A DNA stretch of 38,296 bases, taken from positions 1 through 38,296 of the forward strand of contig JAFRJB010000035.1 of assembly GCA_017432485.1 (NCBI GenBank), in the 5' to 3' direction. The DNA is from Clostridia bacterium. GTDB taxonomy: Bacteria > Bacillota > Clostridia > Oscillospirales > Acutalibacteraceae. The notes under the pieces are model-generated. The model did not search any database and was not told where the DNA came from. It saw only the letters and a program-made list of their open reading frames with translations. Positions 24,101-31,116 of the stretch are shown here, in pieces; positions within the stretch are counted from its first letter, which is position 1, and each line of letters opens with the position of its first letter. The translations under genes and the position numbers were made by a program.

Positions 24101-25802
24101 GTGGAGCATTGTGACTCCTGCGACCTGCACACAAAACGGAGAAGAAATCAGAGTATGTGCAAATGATGCTTCTCACGCCGAAACGAGAGAAATTCCTGCC
24201 ACAGGGCATTCTTACACTGCTAAACACACTGCGTCCACCTGTGTAAGCCAAGGTTTCACCTCTTATATTTGCTCTGTTTGCGGTGATGCTTTCCTGACAG
24301 ATTATGTGCCTGCCACCGGTGAACACGATTACAAGGCAGTTATCACAAAAGTACCAAGTTGTTCCGAGCAAGGTATCAAAACATTCACTTGCTCTGTTTG
24401 CGGTGATGCTTACACTGAAGCCATTGCCATGACAGAACACACAGCAGTGATAGACAAAGCAGTCGCTCCCACCTGCACAAAAGCAGGTTTAACAGTTGGT
24501 TCACATTGTTCGGTTTGCGGGACAGTATTAGAAAAACAGCAAGTCATTCCGGCAAACGGACATTCTTACACAACTGAAGTGATCGCACCCACATGCAGAA
24601 CAAAAGGATACACGACACATACCTGTTCTGTTTGCGGTGACAGTTTTAAAGACAGTTATGTTGACAAAACAGACGAGCATATTTTTAATGCCGTTATCAC
24701 AAAACAAGCTACTTGTACCAAAACCGGTGTTAAGACATTCACTTGCTCTGTTTGCGGTTACTATTACACGGAAACTTTGCCTCTAATAGAGCACACGGAA
24801 GTGATAGACGAAGCAGTGGCGCCAACTTGCACAAAAACCGGGTTAAGCGAGGGCACCCACTGTGATGCATGCGGCAAAGTTTTGCAAGAACAAGCTGTTA
24901 TTCCGGCAAGCGGACACAGCGTGGAAACTATACCGGCAAAAGCGGTTAGTTGTACGGAATCTGGGCAGACAGAAGGTCAATACTGCACCGTTTGCGGTGA
25001 GGTATTAAAGGAACAGATAGAATTACCCGCCCTCGGGCACAGTTGGTCAAGCTGGCAAATTATGACAGCACCGACCTGTGAAAAAGCGGGACTTTCCATG
25101 AGAATGTGCAACAATTGCAATCAAATAGACAAAATGACTATCCCAGCATTGGAACACAGTTTTGATATGGAATCAACAGTTCCCACCTGCACTCGTGCCG
25201 GCTACACCACTTACACCTGTGCCGATTGCGGCTACAGTTACATCGGTGATTTTGTGCCGATGACTGAACATGATTATATCGATACGGTTACCGAACCGAC
25301 TACCGAGAGCCAAGGGTATACAGTGCATACCTGTAAAGACTGCGGCTATTCTTATGTCGATAGTATTACCGATATTTTGCCGAGCCAAATGCACTATATT
25401 ATCCCTTCATTAGCCGATATCAACACAACGATAACCATTAAGAGTGATGCAAACGAATATTCTGTGACAGCCGAAAACGGTGTGTTTGAATTAGATAGCA
25501 TCAAAGGCGATGTTTACAGAATTTATGCAAAGCAGAAAAACTCTTTAACTGTCTGTCTCGGTGAGTACGATACCAAGAGCGGTGAAGTGACAAACCAAGA
25601 GGATGTGGTGATACCGCTGGGAGATGTCAATGGCGATGATGTAATTGATTTTGCAGACCTCTCCGTGCTCCTTGCCACCGGAAACTATGGCGAGACAAAT
25701 GAGGATATCGACCTGACCGGTGACGGCAGCATTACCGTTGCGGATATTGCTGTACTCTTGCAAGCCGGAAACTATGGTGAAAAATCAGCAGATATTGTAT
25801 AA
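21120..25802 (+). CDS. Giant secreted BspA-like leucine-rich repeat protein with Cys-repeat region and dockerin
   Basis: A 1560-residue surface protein. Signal peptide 1-27 (ends near ITSHAE). Residues about 44-785 are BspA-type LRR_5 repeats of 23 residues (consensus LTSITIPDSVTSIGDSAF..CS), broken by longer segments such as KVTLTKGTG and YTPWYIS. Residues about 789-1415 hold 16 tandem modules of about 40 residues with the pattern A.TC...G......C..CG......PALGH. About 1420-1498 is a small beta domain (ITIKSDANEYSVTAENG). The dockerin-like end starts near 1500 with DVNGDDVIDFADLSVLLA and DLTGDGSITVADIAVLLQA, both calcium loops intact. Adhesion or host contact is the usual role of BspA-like proteins; the exact function is not known. 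Relatively AT-rich. Confidence 0.88.
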   Translation: MKKAISLLLVIVMLCSTFAGLQITSHAEVISGSCGDNVTYTFESSTGLLTISGTGPMQNYSVFSGSPFRNLSGIKTVIINDGVTSIGSAAFSGCKDIQELTMPASTAIYNSQTTFNGCTNIEKVTLTKGTGVMNFDCSSSYTPWYISRTSLKELILEDGITNICNGAFFDCIGLTNVSIPNSVTNIGSIAFQGCYGLKSIIIGNSVTSIDLSAFSGCTGLTSITIPNSVTSIGNGAFINCTGLMSITIPDSVTNIGKNVFSGCSGLTSITISDSITSIGDSAFRGCSGLTSIIIPNSVTSIGDSAFFNCSGLKELTMPSSAKIYNSSSTFYNCTNIQKVTLTKGTGTMQNYASASSASDTYYQYTPWYISRNNLKELVLEEGINNISSYSFYGCSELTKITIPDSVTSIDSFAFYGTGYYDNSDNWEDDVLYIGNCLIEANDSLTGEYAVKTETKVIAEDAFRDCGNLTGITIPDSVTNIGAYAFRGCSGLINVNMGNSVIRIERAAFFNCKSLTSVTIPDSVTNIGLEAFGYCSELKELTMPCSVKIYNLFSTFYNCSNIEKVTLTKGLGIMQNYSSEKGSETGSGDTYYQYTPWYISCNNLKEVVLEEGITNIGSYTFYGCSELTSVSIPDSVTSIGEYAFYDCSGLANIAIPDSVTSIGALAFYGTSYYNDSNNWEDGVLYNGSYLIEAKNSLFGDYTVKTETKHITNNAFSSCSGLTSIIIPITVTSIGSMAFAGATSLNDISILNDDCEINDAATTLPENTVIHANPNSTAQAYAREYGRTFECLEHTIVNEEAVAATCEQAGYTATSYCSVCGKVFQAKEEVPALGHNYSSEIIAAPTCTETGVKKYTCSRCEGTYKETIEALGHTEALIPAVAPTCEQTGLTQGKRCSVCEAILVEQEIVPALEHDWGEWEVTNAATCTDKGLETRVCSRDSSHIETRDIDALGHDYVPTVTPPTCTEQGFTTYTCSRCPAGYVDDYVPAIGHNYGEWSIVTPATCTQNGEEIRVCANDASHAETREIPATGHSYTAKHTASTCVSQGFTSYICSVCGDAFLTDYVPATGEHDYKAVITKVPSCSEQGIKTFTCSVCGDAYTEAIAMTEHTAVIDKAVAPTCTKAGLTVGSHCSVCGTVLEKQQVIPANGHSYTTEVIAPTCRTKGYTTHTCSVCGDSFKDSYVDKTDEHIFNAVITKQATCTKTGVKTFTCSVCGYYYTETLPLIEHTEVIDEAVAPTCTKTGLSEGTHCDACGKVLQEQAVIPASGHSVETIPAKAVSCTESGQTEGQYCTVCGEVLKEQIELPALGHSWSSWQIMTAPTCEKAGLSMRMCNNCNQIDKMTIPALEHSFDMESTVPTCTRAGYTTYTCADCGYSYIGDFVPMTEHDYIDTVTEPTTESQGYTVHTCKDCGYSYVDSITDILPSQMHYIIPSLADINTTITIKSDANEYSVTAENGVFELDSIKGDVYRIYAKQKNSLTVCLGEYDTKSGEVTNQEDVVIPLGDVNGDDVIDFADLSVLLATGNYGETNEDIDLTGDGSITVADIAVLLQAGNYGEKSADIV
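23488..25380 (+). repeat. Sixteen tandem Cys-module repeats (coding)
   Basis: Sixteen modules inside the LRR protein, each about 39 codons: Cys, 9-10 residues, C-x2-C, 9-14 residues, closing His. Modules 4 and 6 replace the second Cys of the C-x2-C by Asp followed by SSH or ASH, and module 16 has lost the first Cys. The spacing resembles small zinc-ribbon or disulfide knuckles. Confidence 0.85.
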
Positions 25803-25804
25803 GT

Positions 25805-25833
25805 AAAAAAGTGCTGCTAAGCAGCACTTTTTT
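25805..25833 (+). terminator. Rho-independent terminator after the LRR protein gene
   Basis: AAAAAAGTGCTGC / GCAGCACTTTTTT with a TAA loop. Array I starts at the next base. Confidence 0.93.
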
Positions 25834-25861
25834 AATGCGGAATGCGGAGTGCGGAATTCGG
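25834..25861. repeat. 7-bp-period array I (AATGCGG class)
   Basis: AATGCGG, AATGCGG, AGTGCGG, AATTCGG, directly after the T-tract of the terminator. Confidence 0.88.
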
Positions 25862-25917
25862 AATTAAAGGTGGCAACACTTTGTGTTGCAATAAAAACGT
25901 GCCGCAAAGCGGCACTG
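25862..25917. repeat. Two-hairpin linker module, copy 1
   Basis: AATTAAAGGT-GGCAACA..TGTTGC, an A-rich gap, then GTGCCGC/GCGGCAC. The same order, with different but still paired stems, is at 35764-35817. It joins array I to array J. Confidence 0.75.
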
Positions 25918-25945
25918 CTGAACACTGAACACTGAAAACTGATTT
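25918..25945. repeat. 7-bp-period array J (CTGAACA class)
   Basis: CTGAACA, CTGAACA, CTGAAAA, CTGATTT. Overlaps the inverted repeat that closes the iscR-like gene on the minus strand. Confidence 0.85.
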
Positions 25946-25979
25946 ACTGTAAGTGCGCGCCGCGCACTTACAGTAAATC
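25941..25979 (-). terminator. Gene-tail inverted repeat of the iscR-like gene
   Basis: GATTTACTGTAAGTGCGCG (25941-25959) and its inverse CGCGCACTTACAGTAAATC (25961-25979) are perfect 19-bp arms around one base. On the minus strand the last codons and the stop of the gene lie in the first arm. No T-tract follows; array J does. Confidence 0.7.
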
Positions 25980-26363
25980 AATTAGCTTCTTATGAAAAAA
26001 GTAATCATGTATAATCCCGTCTAACTCTGCCCACATCGGCAGGGTTTTGCATTGTCTTGCGCGGTCGCAGGGAGGGGCATCACCTGCAAGGCAGGCAACA
26101 AGCGCCAGCGAGCCTTCGGTCAGTTCCAGGATTTCGCCGACCGTGTAATCGGCAGCATCGCGGCACAGGCGGTAGCCGCCGCCTTTTCCGCTGGAGCCTT
26201 GAATCAAACCGCCTTTGACCAGTTCTTTGACTATAATCTCCAAATACTTTTTGGAAATGCCTTGCCGCTCGGCAATCTCTTTAAGCGGCATGGCGCGCCC
26301 ATCGGCATGCTCCGCCAAGTCGAGCATCACGCGCAGGGCATAGCGCCCTTTGGTAGAAATCAT
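25968..26363 (-). CDS. iscR: Rrf2-family transcriptional regulator, IscR-like
   Basis: A 131-residue winged-helix repressor or sensor. The start at 26363 (MISTKGRYALRVMLDLA) has AAAGGAG at proper spacing; a longer reading to 26489 runs into repeat sequence and was rejected. The HTH is near 25-50 (MPLKEIAERQGISKKYLEIIVKELV), followed by the wing GSSGKGGGYRL. Three cysteines in CLAGDAPPCDRARQC near 91-105 match the [2Fe-2S] ligand region of IscR-type members (spacing 7 and 5), unlike CymR, which lacks them. It is divergent from iscS-iscU-metY-cysK, so Fe-S- or cysteine-status control of that operon and of itself is likely. Confidence 0.88.
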   Translation of the reverse strand: MISTKGRYALRVMLDLAEHADGRAMPLKEIAERQGISKKYLEIIVKELVKGGLIQGSSGKGGGYRLCRDAADYTVGEILELTEGSLALVACLAGDAPPCDRARQCKTLPMWAELDGIIHDYFFHKKLIDLL

Positions 26364-26407
26364 ATGGTATACTCCTTTGTTGTGATGGTTTTGCTCGCTG
26401 TGCGAAC

Positions 26408-26442
26408 AATTATGAATCTTGAATGTTGAATTATGAATTGAG
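26408..26442. repeat. 7-bp-period array K (AATTATG class)
   Basis: AATTATG, AATCTTG, AATGTTG, AATTATG, AATTGAG, leading into GAGGGCGGGACTCC. It lies in the iscR leader. Confidence 0.8.
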
Positions 26443-26530
26443 GGCGGGACTCCTGACGGGAGCCCGTACCCTCTGTCACTTCGTGACATCTCCCTGCACT
26501 GCAGGGAGTCACCCGCACCCGATTTAGAAG
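26443..26530. repeat. Palindromic modules in the iscR leader
   Basis: A GGGACTCC...GGGAGCCC hairpin, a CCCTCTGTCACttcGTGACA module, CCCTGCA/TGCAGGG, and the AGTCACCCGCACCCGATTT module that recurs at 19938. No gene is visible. Confidence 0.55.
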
Positions 26531-26608
26531 TCGATATGTGCTACACACTCGATATACCGCAAGCGGTTCGATATGTGCTATGCACTCGATATGTTTACTA
26601 AAGCAAAC
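26531..26608. repeat. Spacer-plus-hairpin array (TCGATAT)
   Basis: Four identical 7-bp spacers TCGATAT at 26531, 26549, 26568 and 26586. Each is followed by a different short palindrome: GTGCTACACAC, ACCGCAAGCGGT, GTGCTATGCAC and GTTTACTAAAGCAAAC. The period is 18-19 bp. It is the same design as the array at 10902, with a different spacer. Confidence 0.8.
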
Positions 26609-26609
26609 A

Positions 26610-26685
26610 AGAAAGGGCGGGACACCCGCACCCGTTATTATTCTTCGACTCGGAATGACAGAACCATGGTCATTTCGACAAAAGC
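26610..26685. repeat. GGGCGGGACACCCGCACCCG module and GGAATGACA palindrome
   Basis: The 20-bp module at about 26616-26635 recurs inverted at about 28394-28414. CGGAATGACA / TGGTCATTTCG is a copy of the palindrome at 28322-28393. Confidence 0.55.
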
Positions 26686-26743
26686 GGGGGAAGTTTTATA
26701 ATACAAGGCGCAGCATTATTAGTTGCTATGTGAACAATTTTGA

Positions 26744-26842
26744 GTGTTAGTGTATAGAATTTATTATTTAGAATGTTAAAGTTGTGGCTGGTGAAGCAAG
26801 GTTTTGCATTATAATTCTACATTCTACTTTTTACTTTCTACA
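26744..26842. repeat. Paired inverted 7-bp-period arrays L (TTCTACA class)
   Basis: The left half (26744-26778) reads GTGTTAG, TGTATAG, AATTTAT, TATTTAG, AATGTTA. The right half (26815-26842) reads TTCTACA, TTCTACT, TTTTACT, TTCTACA. The halves are roughly inverse complements around a 36-bp centre. Located between array K and the divergent iscR/iscS promoters. Confidence 0.65.
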
Positions 26843-26892
26843 TTAATTTAGAATACTGCGGACATATGCGTCAATTTTTGTTTGTTTTGCCT

Positions 26893-26922
26893 ATTATACC
26901 ACAGGGTAAATAGGTAAATCAA
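26893..26922 (-). promoter_or_regulatory. Candidate iscR promoter
   Basis: On the minus strand, TTGATT, an 18-bp spacer and TATAAT. Around it TTGCCTATT and AATAGGTAA form an inverted pair. The leader to the iscR start would be about 520 nt and repeat-filled, which is unusual. Confidence 0.45.
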
Positions 26923-26956
26923 TAGCAAAAGTGACAAAATTTAAGTTGCGGTTTTA

Positions 26957-26979
26957 TTACCTATTGACATAGTAGGCAA
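26957..26979. promoter_or_regulatory. Candidate IscR/Rrf2 operator
   Basis: TTACCTA-N9-TAGGCAA is an imperfect palindrome centred on the iscS -35 box. The halves resemble those flanking the divergent promoter (TTGCCTA and TAGGTAA at 26887-26917). Binding would block RNA polymerase. Confidence 0.5.
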
Positions 26980-26992
26980 ATGAAGCTATAAT
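26964..26992 (+). promoter_or_regulatory. Promoter of iscS-iscU-metY-cysK
   Basis: Consensus TTGACA (26964-26969), 17 bp, consensus TATAAT (26987-26992). Because the ATG at 26991 is inside the -10 box, iscS must start downstream. Confidence 0.88.
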
Positions 26993-27053
26993 GAAAACAA
27001 CGATTTGTAAGATTGGTGCAGTGAAATATTACGCTCACCGGAAAGGACAGGGC

Positions 27054-28244
27054 ATGAAAAGAATTTATGCCGACAATGCGGCGACAACCCGATTAAGCTC
27101 GACAGCGCTTGAAGCCATGCTGCCGTATTTTCGCGAGCAATTCGGCAACCCTTCGTCCTTTTACCGCGAGGGGCAGCAGGCAAAGAGTGCGATTGAACAG
27201 GCGCGCATAGAGATTGCCGGCTGTATCGGCGCCGATTACAAACAAATTACGTTCACTTCGGGAGGTAGCGAGGCAGATAACCAGGCGCTCTTAACAGCGG
27301 CAGCGCTCGGCAGAAGCCAAGGCAAGATGCACATCATCTCCACCGCTTTTGAGCACCACGCCATTCTGCACCCGCTCAAAGCCCTTGAAAAAGAAGGTTT
27401 TCGCGTGACACTGCTCGATGTGCATGAAAACGGCATTGTTGATGTCGCCGAGCTCGAAGAAGCGATAGGGGAAGACACCTGCCTTGTGAGTGTGATGTTT
27501 GCCAATAATGAAATCGGCACCATTCAGCCGATTGCGGAGATTGGCGCTGTCTGCCGCAAGCACGGTGTACTCTTTCACACCGATGCCGTGCAGGCAGTCG
27601 GGCATTTAGAGATTGATGTGGAGCGCATGTGTATTGATATGCTCAGCGCCTCGGCGCACAAGTTCCACGGCCCCAAAGGCACCGGCTTTTTGTATGCGCG
27701 CAAAGGCATACGCCTGCGCCCGCTCATTGCCGGCGGCGCGCAAGAGAAAAGCAAGCGCGCCGGAACGGAAAATGTGGCAGGCATTGTCGGTATGGCGGCA
27801 GCGCTCACCGAGTCAAACGCGCGAATGTGCGAGCAAAACAAGCATATCGCCGCCTGCAGAGATGCGCTCATTGCCGGTTTGGAAGAAATTGAGCACTGCG
27901 CGCTAAACGGCGACAAGGAACATCGCTTGCCTTCCAATGTCAGCTTCTGCTTTGAGGGGATTGAAGGCGAATCGCTGCTCTTGCTCTTAGATGACAAAGG
28001 CATTTGCGCTTCCTCGGGCAGCGCCTGTACTTCCGGTTCTCTCGACCCGAGCCATGTGCTCATGGCAATCGGCAGAGTGCACGATGTGGCGCACGGCTCT
28101 TTGCGCCTGACTTTGGGGGAAGACATCACAAAAGAAGATGTCACTTTCATCATTCAGGCAGTCAAAGAAGTGGTAGAGCGCCTGAGAAGTTTCTCACCGG
28201 TATGGCGCGATTTGTGCACCGGGAAGGCGAAACACATTTTGTAA
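27054..28244 (+). CDS. iscS: Cysteine desulfurase (NifS/IscS family)
   Basis: PLP enzyme that takes sulfur from cysteine for Fe-S cluster assembly on the scaffold encoded downstream. The start at 27054 (MKRIYADNAATTRLS) has GAAAGGACAGG upstream. The PLP-binding Lys is in SASAHKFHGPKGTG, preceded by the HTDAVQAVGH motif. The persulfide Cys lies in CASSGSACTSGS, a long-loop, class I (NifS/IscS) arrangement. At 396 residues it is complete. It is first in an operon with iscU, metY and cysK and divergent from the iscR-like gene. Confidence 0.94.
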   Translation: MKRIYADNAATTRLSSTALEAMLPYFREQFGNPSSFYREGQQAKSAIEQARIEIAGCIGADYKQITFTSGGSEADNQALLTAAALGRSQGKMHIISTAFEHHAILHPLKALEKEGFRVTLLDVHENGIVDVAELEEAIGEDTCLVSVMFANNEIGTIQPIAEIGAVCRKHGVLFHTDAVQAVGHLEIDVERMCIDMLSASAHKFHGPKGTGFLYARKGIRLRPLIAGGAQEKSKRAGTENVAGIVGMAAALTESNARMCEQNKHIAACRDALIAGLEEIEHCALNGDKEHRLPSNVSFCFEGIEGESLLLLLDDKGICASSGSACTSGSLDPSHVLMAIGRVHDVAHGSLRLTLGEDITKEDVTFIIQAVKEVVERLRSFSPVWRDLCTGKAKHIL

Positions 28245-28264
28245 ATCGGAATTTTATTCCGATT
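28244..28264 (+). terminator. Hairpin at the iscS stop
   Basis: AATCGGAAT / ATTCCGATT with a TTT loop, starting in the last base of the stop codon. There is no T-tract, so the operon may read through. Array M follows at once. Confidence 0.5.
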
Positions 28265-28299
28265 AGAGTGGAGTGTGGAGGGTGAAGAGTGGAGTTATG
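28265..28299. repeat. 7-bp-period array M (GAGTGGA class)
   Basis: AGAGTGG, AGTGTGG, AGGGTGA, AGAGTGG, AGTTATG, immediately after the iscS tail hairpin and leading into a GGTGGCA module. Confidence 0.8.
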
Positions 28300-28321
28300 G
28301 TGGCAGCGCTTTGCACGGCAT

Positions 28322-28393
28322 TATAAAGATTCCTCAACTGTCGCTCGGAATGACAATGGTTGTCATCTCGACCGCAGTGGAGAGATCTTTATA
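28322..28393. repeat. Palindrome with GGAATGACA core
   Basis: Outer arms TATAAAGAT (28322-28330) and ATCTTTATA (28385-28393). Inside, GAATGACAA pairs with TTGTCATC-type sequence. A related core is at 26650. Confidence 0.65.
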
Positions 28394-28419
28394 TCGGGTG
28401 CGGGTGTCCCGCCCATTAA

Positions 28420-28447
28420 TTCCGCATTCCGAACTCCGCATTCCGAA
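28420..28447. repeat. 7-bp-period array N (TTCCGCA class)
   Basis: TTCCGCA, TTCCGAA, CTCCGCA, TTCCGAA, the inverse of the AATGCGG class, just upstream of the iscU ribosome binding site. Confidence 0.85.
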
Positions 28448-28472
28448 TTAACAAAGGCTTGGAGGAGCAGTT

Positions 28473-28862
28473 ATGGCTTTATACAGCGAAAAAGTGATGG
28501 ACCATTTTCGTAACCCGCGCAACTTAGGCGTGATTGAGGATGCCGACGGTGTCGGCGAAGTCGGCAATGCCAAGTGCGGCGATATTATGAAGATGTATTT
28601 AAAAATAGAAGACGATACCATTCAGGATGTAAAATTTGAAACTTTCGGCTGCGCGAGCGCCATTGCCTCGAGTTCGATGGCAACAGAGCTTATTAAAGGG
28701 CAGCCGGTGAGCAAGGCAATGGAACTGACCAACCAAGCTGTTGCCGAAGCGCTGGATGGTTTACCCGATTATAAACTGCACTGTTCGGTGCTTGCCGAAC
28801 AAGCGATTAAAAGTGCACTGGAAGACTACGAAAGTAAAAAAGAAAAGAAGAATAACGCATAG
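28473..28862 (+). CDS. iscU: Fe-S cluster scaffold protein (IscU/NifU N-terminal type)
   Basis: Scaffold on which IscS-derived sulfur and iron form a cluster. At 129 residues it is slightly short, but the three cluster Cys are present: GNAKCGDIM, FGCASAIASS and LHCSVLAEQ. The nearby Asp of the CGD motif is conserved. GGAGGAG precedes the ATG. It follows iscS after a 228-bp repeat-filled gap and precedes metY by 24 bp. No iscA, hscA/B or ferredoxin gene accompanies it, which is typical of Clostridia. Confidence 0.93.
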   Translation: MALYSEKVMDHFRNPRNLGVIEDADGVGEVGNAKCGDIMKMYLKIEDDTIQDVKFETFGCASAIASSSMATELIKGQPVSKAMELTNQAVAEALDGLPDYKLHCSVLAEQAIKSALEDYESKKEKKNNA

Positions 28863-28886
28863 TTAACTCTTGACAAGGAGGACAAA

Positions 28887-30170
28887 ATGAGTCAATATAA
28901 ATTTGAAACCTTGCAACTGCATGTGGGGCAGGAGCAGGCGGACCCGGCAAGCGATGCCAGAGCGGTTCCGATATATCAAACCACATCTTATGTATTTCAC
29001 GATTGCGCCCATGCGGCGGCGCGCTTCGGCTTGGCAGACCCCGGCAATATTTACGGCAGGCTGACCAACTCCACCCAGGATGTGCTCGAAAAGCGCGTGG
29101 CAGCACTCGAAGGCGGCAGCGCCGCTTTGGCGGTAGCCTCCGGCGCGGCGGCAATCAGTTACACCATTCAGGCGCTCGCGGCAAACGGCGGGCACGTGGT
29201 GGCACAAAAGACAATTTACGGCGGCAGTTACAACCTGCTTTCGCACACCTTGCCGCAATATGGCATTGAAACCACCTTTGTGGATGCGCACAATTTAGAG
29301 CAGGTCAAAGCCGCAATTCAAGAGAACACCAAGGCGATATACCTGGAAACGCTTGGCAACCCGAACAGCGACATTCCGAATGTAGATGCCATTGCCGCGA
29401 TTGCCCACGAGGCGGGCATTGCGCTGGTGGTCGATAACACCTTCGGTACGCCGTATTTCTTCAGACCGATTGAGCACGGGGCTGACATTGTGGTGCACTC
29501 CGCAACCAAGTTTTTGGGCGGTCACGGCACTACCCTTGGCGGTGTGATTATCGAGAGCGGCAAGTTTGACTGGTCGGCAGGTGGCAAGTACCCGCAGATT
29601 GCCGAAGCGAACCCGAGTTACCACGGCGTTTCCTTCTATGAAGCAGTCGGCGCGGCAGCCTTTGTGACCTACATCAGAGCCATCTTACTCAGAGATACCG
29701 GCGCGGCGATTTCGCCCTTTAATGCGTTCCTGCTTTTACAGGGTGTGGAAACACTTTCTCTGCGCTTGGAGCGCCACGCCGAAAACACAAAAAAGGTGGT
29801 GGCGTATTTGGCAGAGCACCCACTGGTGGAAAAAGTTAATCACCCGGCATTGCCCGACCACCCAGACCATGCGCTGTATGAGCAGTATTTCCCGAACGGC
29901 GGCGCCTCGATTTTCACCTTTGAAATTAAGGGCGGGCAGAAAGAGGCTTGGCAGTTTATTGACGGCTTGCAGATTTTCTCACTGCTTGCCAACGTGGCAG
30001 ATGTGAAGAGCCTGGTTATTCACCCGGCTTCCACCACCCATTCGCAGCTGACCGAGGCGGAATTGGCAGACCAGGGCATTTTCCCGAACACCATTCGCCT
30101 TTCTATCGGTACAGAGCATATTGATGATATTATCGCAGACCTGGAAAAAGGGTTTGCATCTATTAAGTAG
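28887..30170 (+). CDS. metY: O-acetylhomoserine sulfhydrylase
   Basis: PLP enzyme of the Cys/Met metabolism family that joins sulfide to O-acetylhomoserine, giving homocysteine. At 427 residues it has the longer form typical of MetY rather than MetB/MetC (about 380). Motifs are [25 protein letters not shown] and the PLP Lys in [27 protein letters not shown] precedes the ATG. A related substrate such as O-succinylhomoserine cannot be ruled out. Together with cysK it makes this operon a sulfide-assimilation unit as well as an Fe-S one. Confidence 0.92.
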   Translation: MSQYKFETLQLHVGQEQADPASDARAVPIYQTTSYVFHDCAHAAARFGLADPGNIYGRLTNSTQDVLEKRVAALEGGSAALAVASGAAAISYTIQALAANGGHVVAQKTIYGGSYNLLSHTLPQYGIETTFVDAHNLEQVKAAIQENTKAIYLETLGNPNSDIPNVDAIAAIAHEAGIALVVDNTFGTPYFFRPIEHGADIVVHSATKFLGGHGTTLGGVIIESGKFDWSAGGKYPQIAEANPSYHGVSFYEAVGAAAFVTYIRAILLRDTGAAISPFNAFLLLQGVETLSLRLERHAENTKKVVAYLAEHPLVEKVNHPALPDHPDHALYEQYFPNGGASIFTFEIKGGQKEAWQFIDGLQIFSLLANVADVKSLVIHPASTTHSQLTEAELADQGIFPNTIRLSIGTEHIDDIIADLEKGFASIK

Positions 30171-30182
30171 GGGGATATAACT

Positions 30183-31109
30183 ATGATTTATAAAGGAACA
30201 TTGGAACTGATCGGCAACACACCGCTGGTTGAAGCGGTCAATCTCGAAAAAGCCTTGGGTTTAGAGGCAAAACTGCTTTTGAAATTGGAGTGTTTCAATC
30301 CCGCCGGCAGTGTCAAAGACAGAATTGCAAAAGCGATGATTGAAGATGCCGAGCAAAAAGGGCTCTTAAAACCCGGCGCGACTATCATTGAGCCGACCTC
30401 CGGCAACACCGGTATCGGCTTGGCGGCAATCGCTGCTGCCAAGGGCTACAAAATCATTCTCACCATGCCCGAAACCATGAGCGTGGAGAGGCGCAATATC
30501 TTAAAAGCCTATGGTGCCGAATTGGTGCTTACCGATGGCGCTAAGGGAATGAAGGGCGCGATTGCCAAGGCGCAAGAACTTGCCGACAGTATGGAGAATG
30601 CGTTTATTCCAGGGCAATTTGTTAACCCCGCAAACCCCGCTATTCACAAGGCGACCACAGGCCCGGAAATCTGGAAGGATACCGAAGGGGAAGTGGATAT
30701 CTTTGTAGCAGGTGTCGGCACCGGCGGCACGGTTACCGGTGTGGGCGAATACTTAAAAGAGCAGTGCCCCGAAATACAGGTCATTGCCGTAGAGCCGGAG
30801 ACCTCTCCCGTGCTCTCCAAGGGCACCCCGGGTGCGCATAAAATTCAGGGCATCGGCGCCGGTTTTGTGCCGGATGTGCTCAATACAGAAGTTTATGATG
30901 CGGTGATGCCCATTGCCAATGAAGATGCTTTTGCAACCGCAAAGCTCCTTGCCAAGCAAGAGGGTATTTCGGTAGGTATTTCTTCCGGCGCGGCGCTATC
31001 GGCGGCAATCACCCTTGCCAAGAAAGCCGAAAACAAGGGAAAAACCATTGTAGCGCTTCTGCCAGACAGCGGCGACCGCTATTATTCCACACCATTGTTT
31101 ACCGAATAG
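30183..31109 (+). CDS. cysK: Cysteine synthase A (O-acetylserine sulfhydrylase)
   Basis: Makes cysteine from O-acetylserine and sulfide, supplying the substrate of IscS. A 308-residue PLP enzyme with the catalytic Lys in [11 protein letters not shown], the substrate loop [10 protein letters not shown], the glycine-rich [10 protein letters not shown] and the C-terminal [13 protein letters not shown]. It is 12 bp after metY and last in the operon. Confidence 0.95.
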   Translation: MIYKGTLELIGNTPLVEAVNLEKALGLEAKLLLKLECFNPAGSVKDRIAKAMIEDAEQKGLLKPGATIIEPTSGNTGIGLAAIAAAKGYKIILTMPETMSVERRNILKAYGAELVLTDGAKGMKGAIAKAQELADSMENAFIPGQFVNPANPAIHKATTGPEIWKDTEGEVDIFVAGVGTGGTVTGVGEYLKEQCPEIQVIAVEPETSPVLSKGTPGAHKIQGIGAGFVPDVLNTEVYDAVMPIANEDAFATAKLLAKQEGISVGISSGAALSAAITLAKKAENKGKTIVALLPDSGDRYYSTPLFTE

Positions 31110-31116
31110 TAAAGTG

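Noticed and set aside
26364..26489. N-terminal extension of the iscR-like regulator
   Set aside because: The extension translates repeat sequence (array K). The Met at 26363 has AAAGGAG and matches the Rrf2 N-terminus.
26991..27053. Earlier start of the cysteine desulfurase at 26991
   Set aside because: That ATG overlaps the TATAAT box of the operon promoter; the ATG at 27054 has a good ribosome binding site and the normal family N-terminus.
28887..30170. Cystathionine gamma-synthase or beta-lyase (MetB/MetC)
   Set aside because: The 427-residue length and the motifs fit the O-acetylhomoserine sulfhydrylase branch better, and the linkage with cysK favours direct sulfhydrylation.
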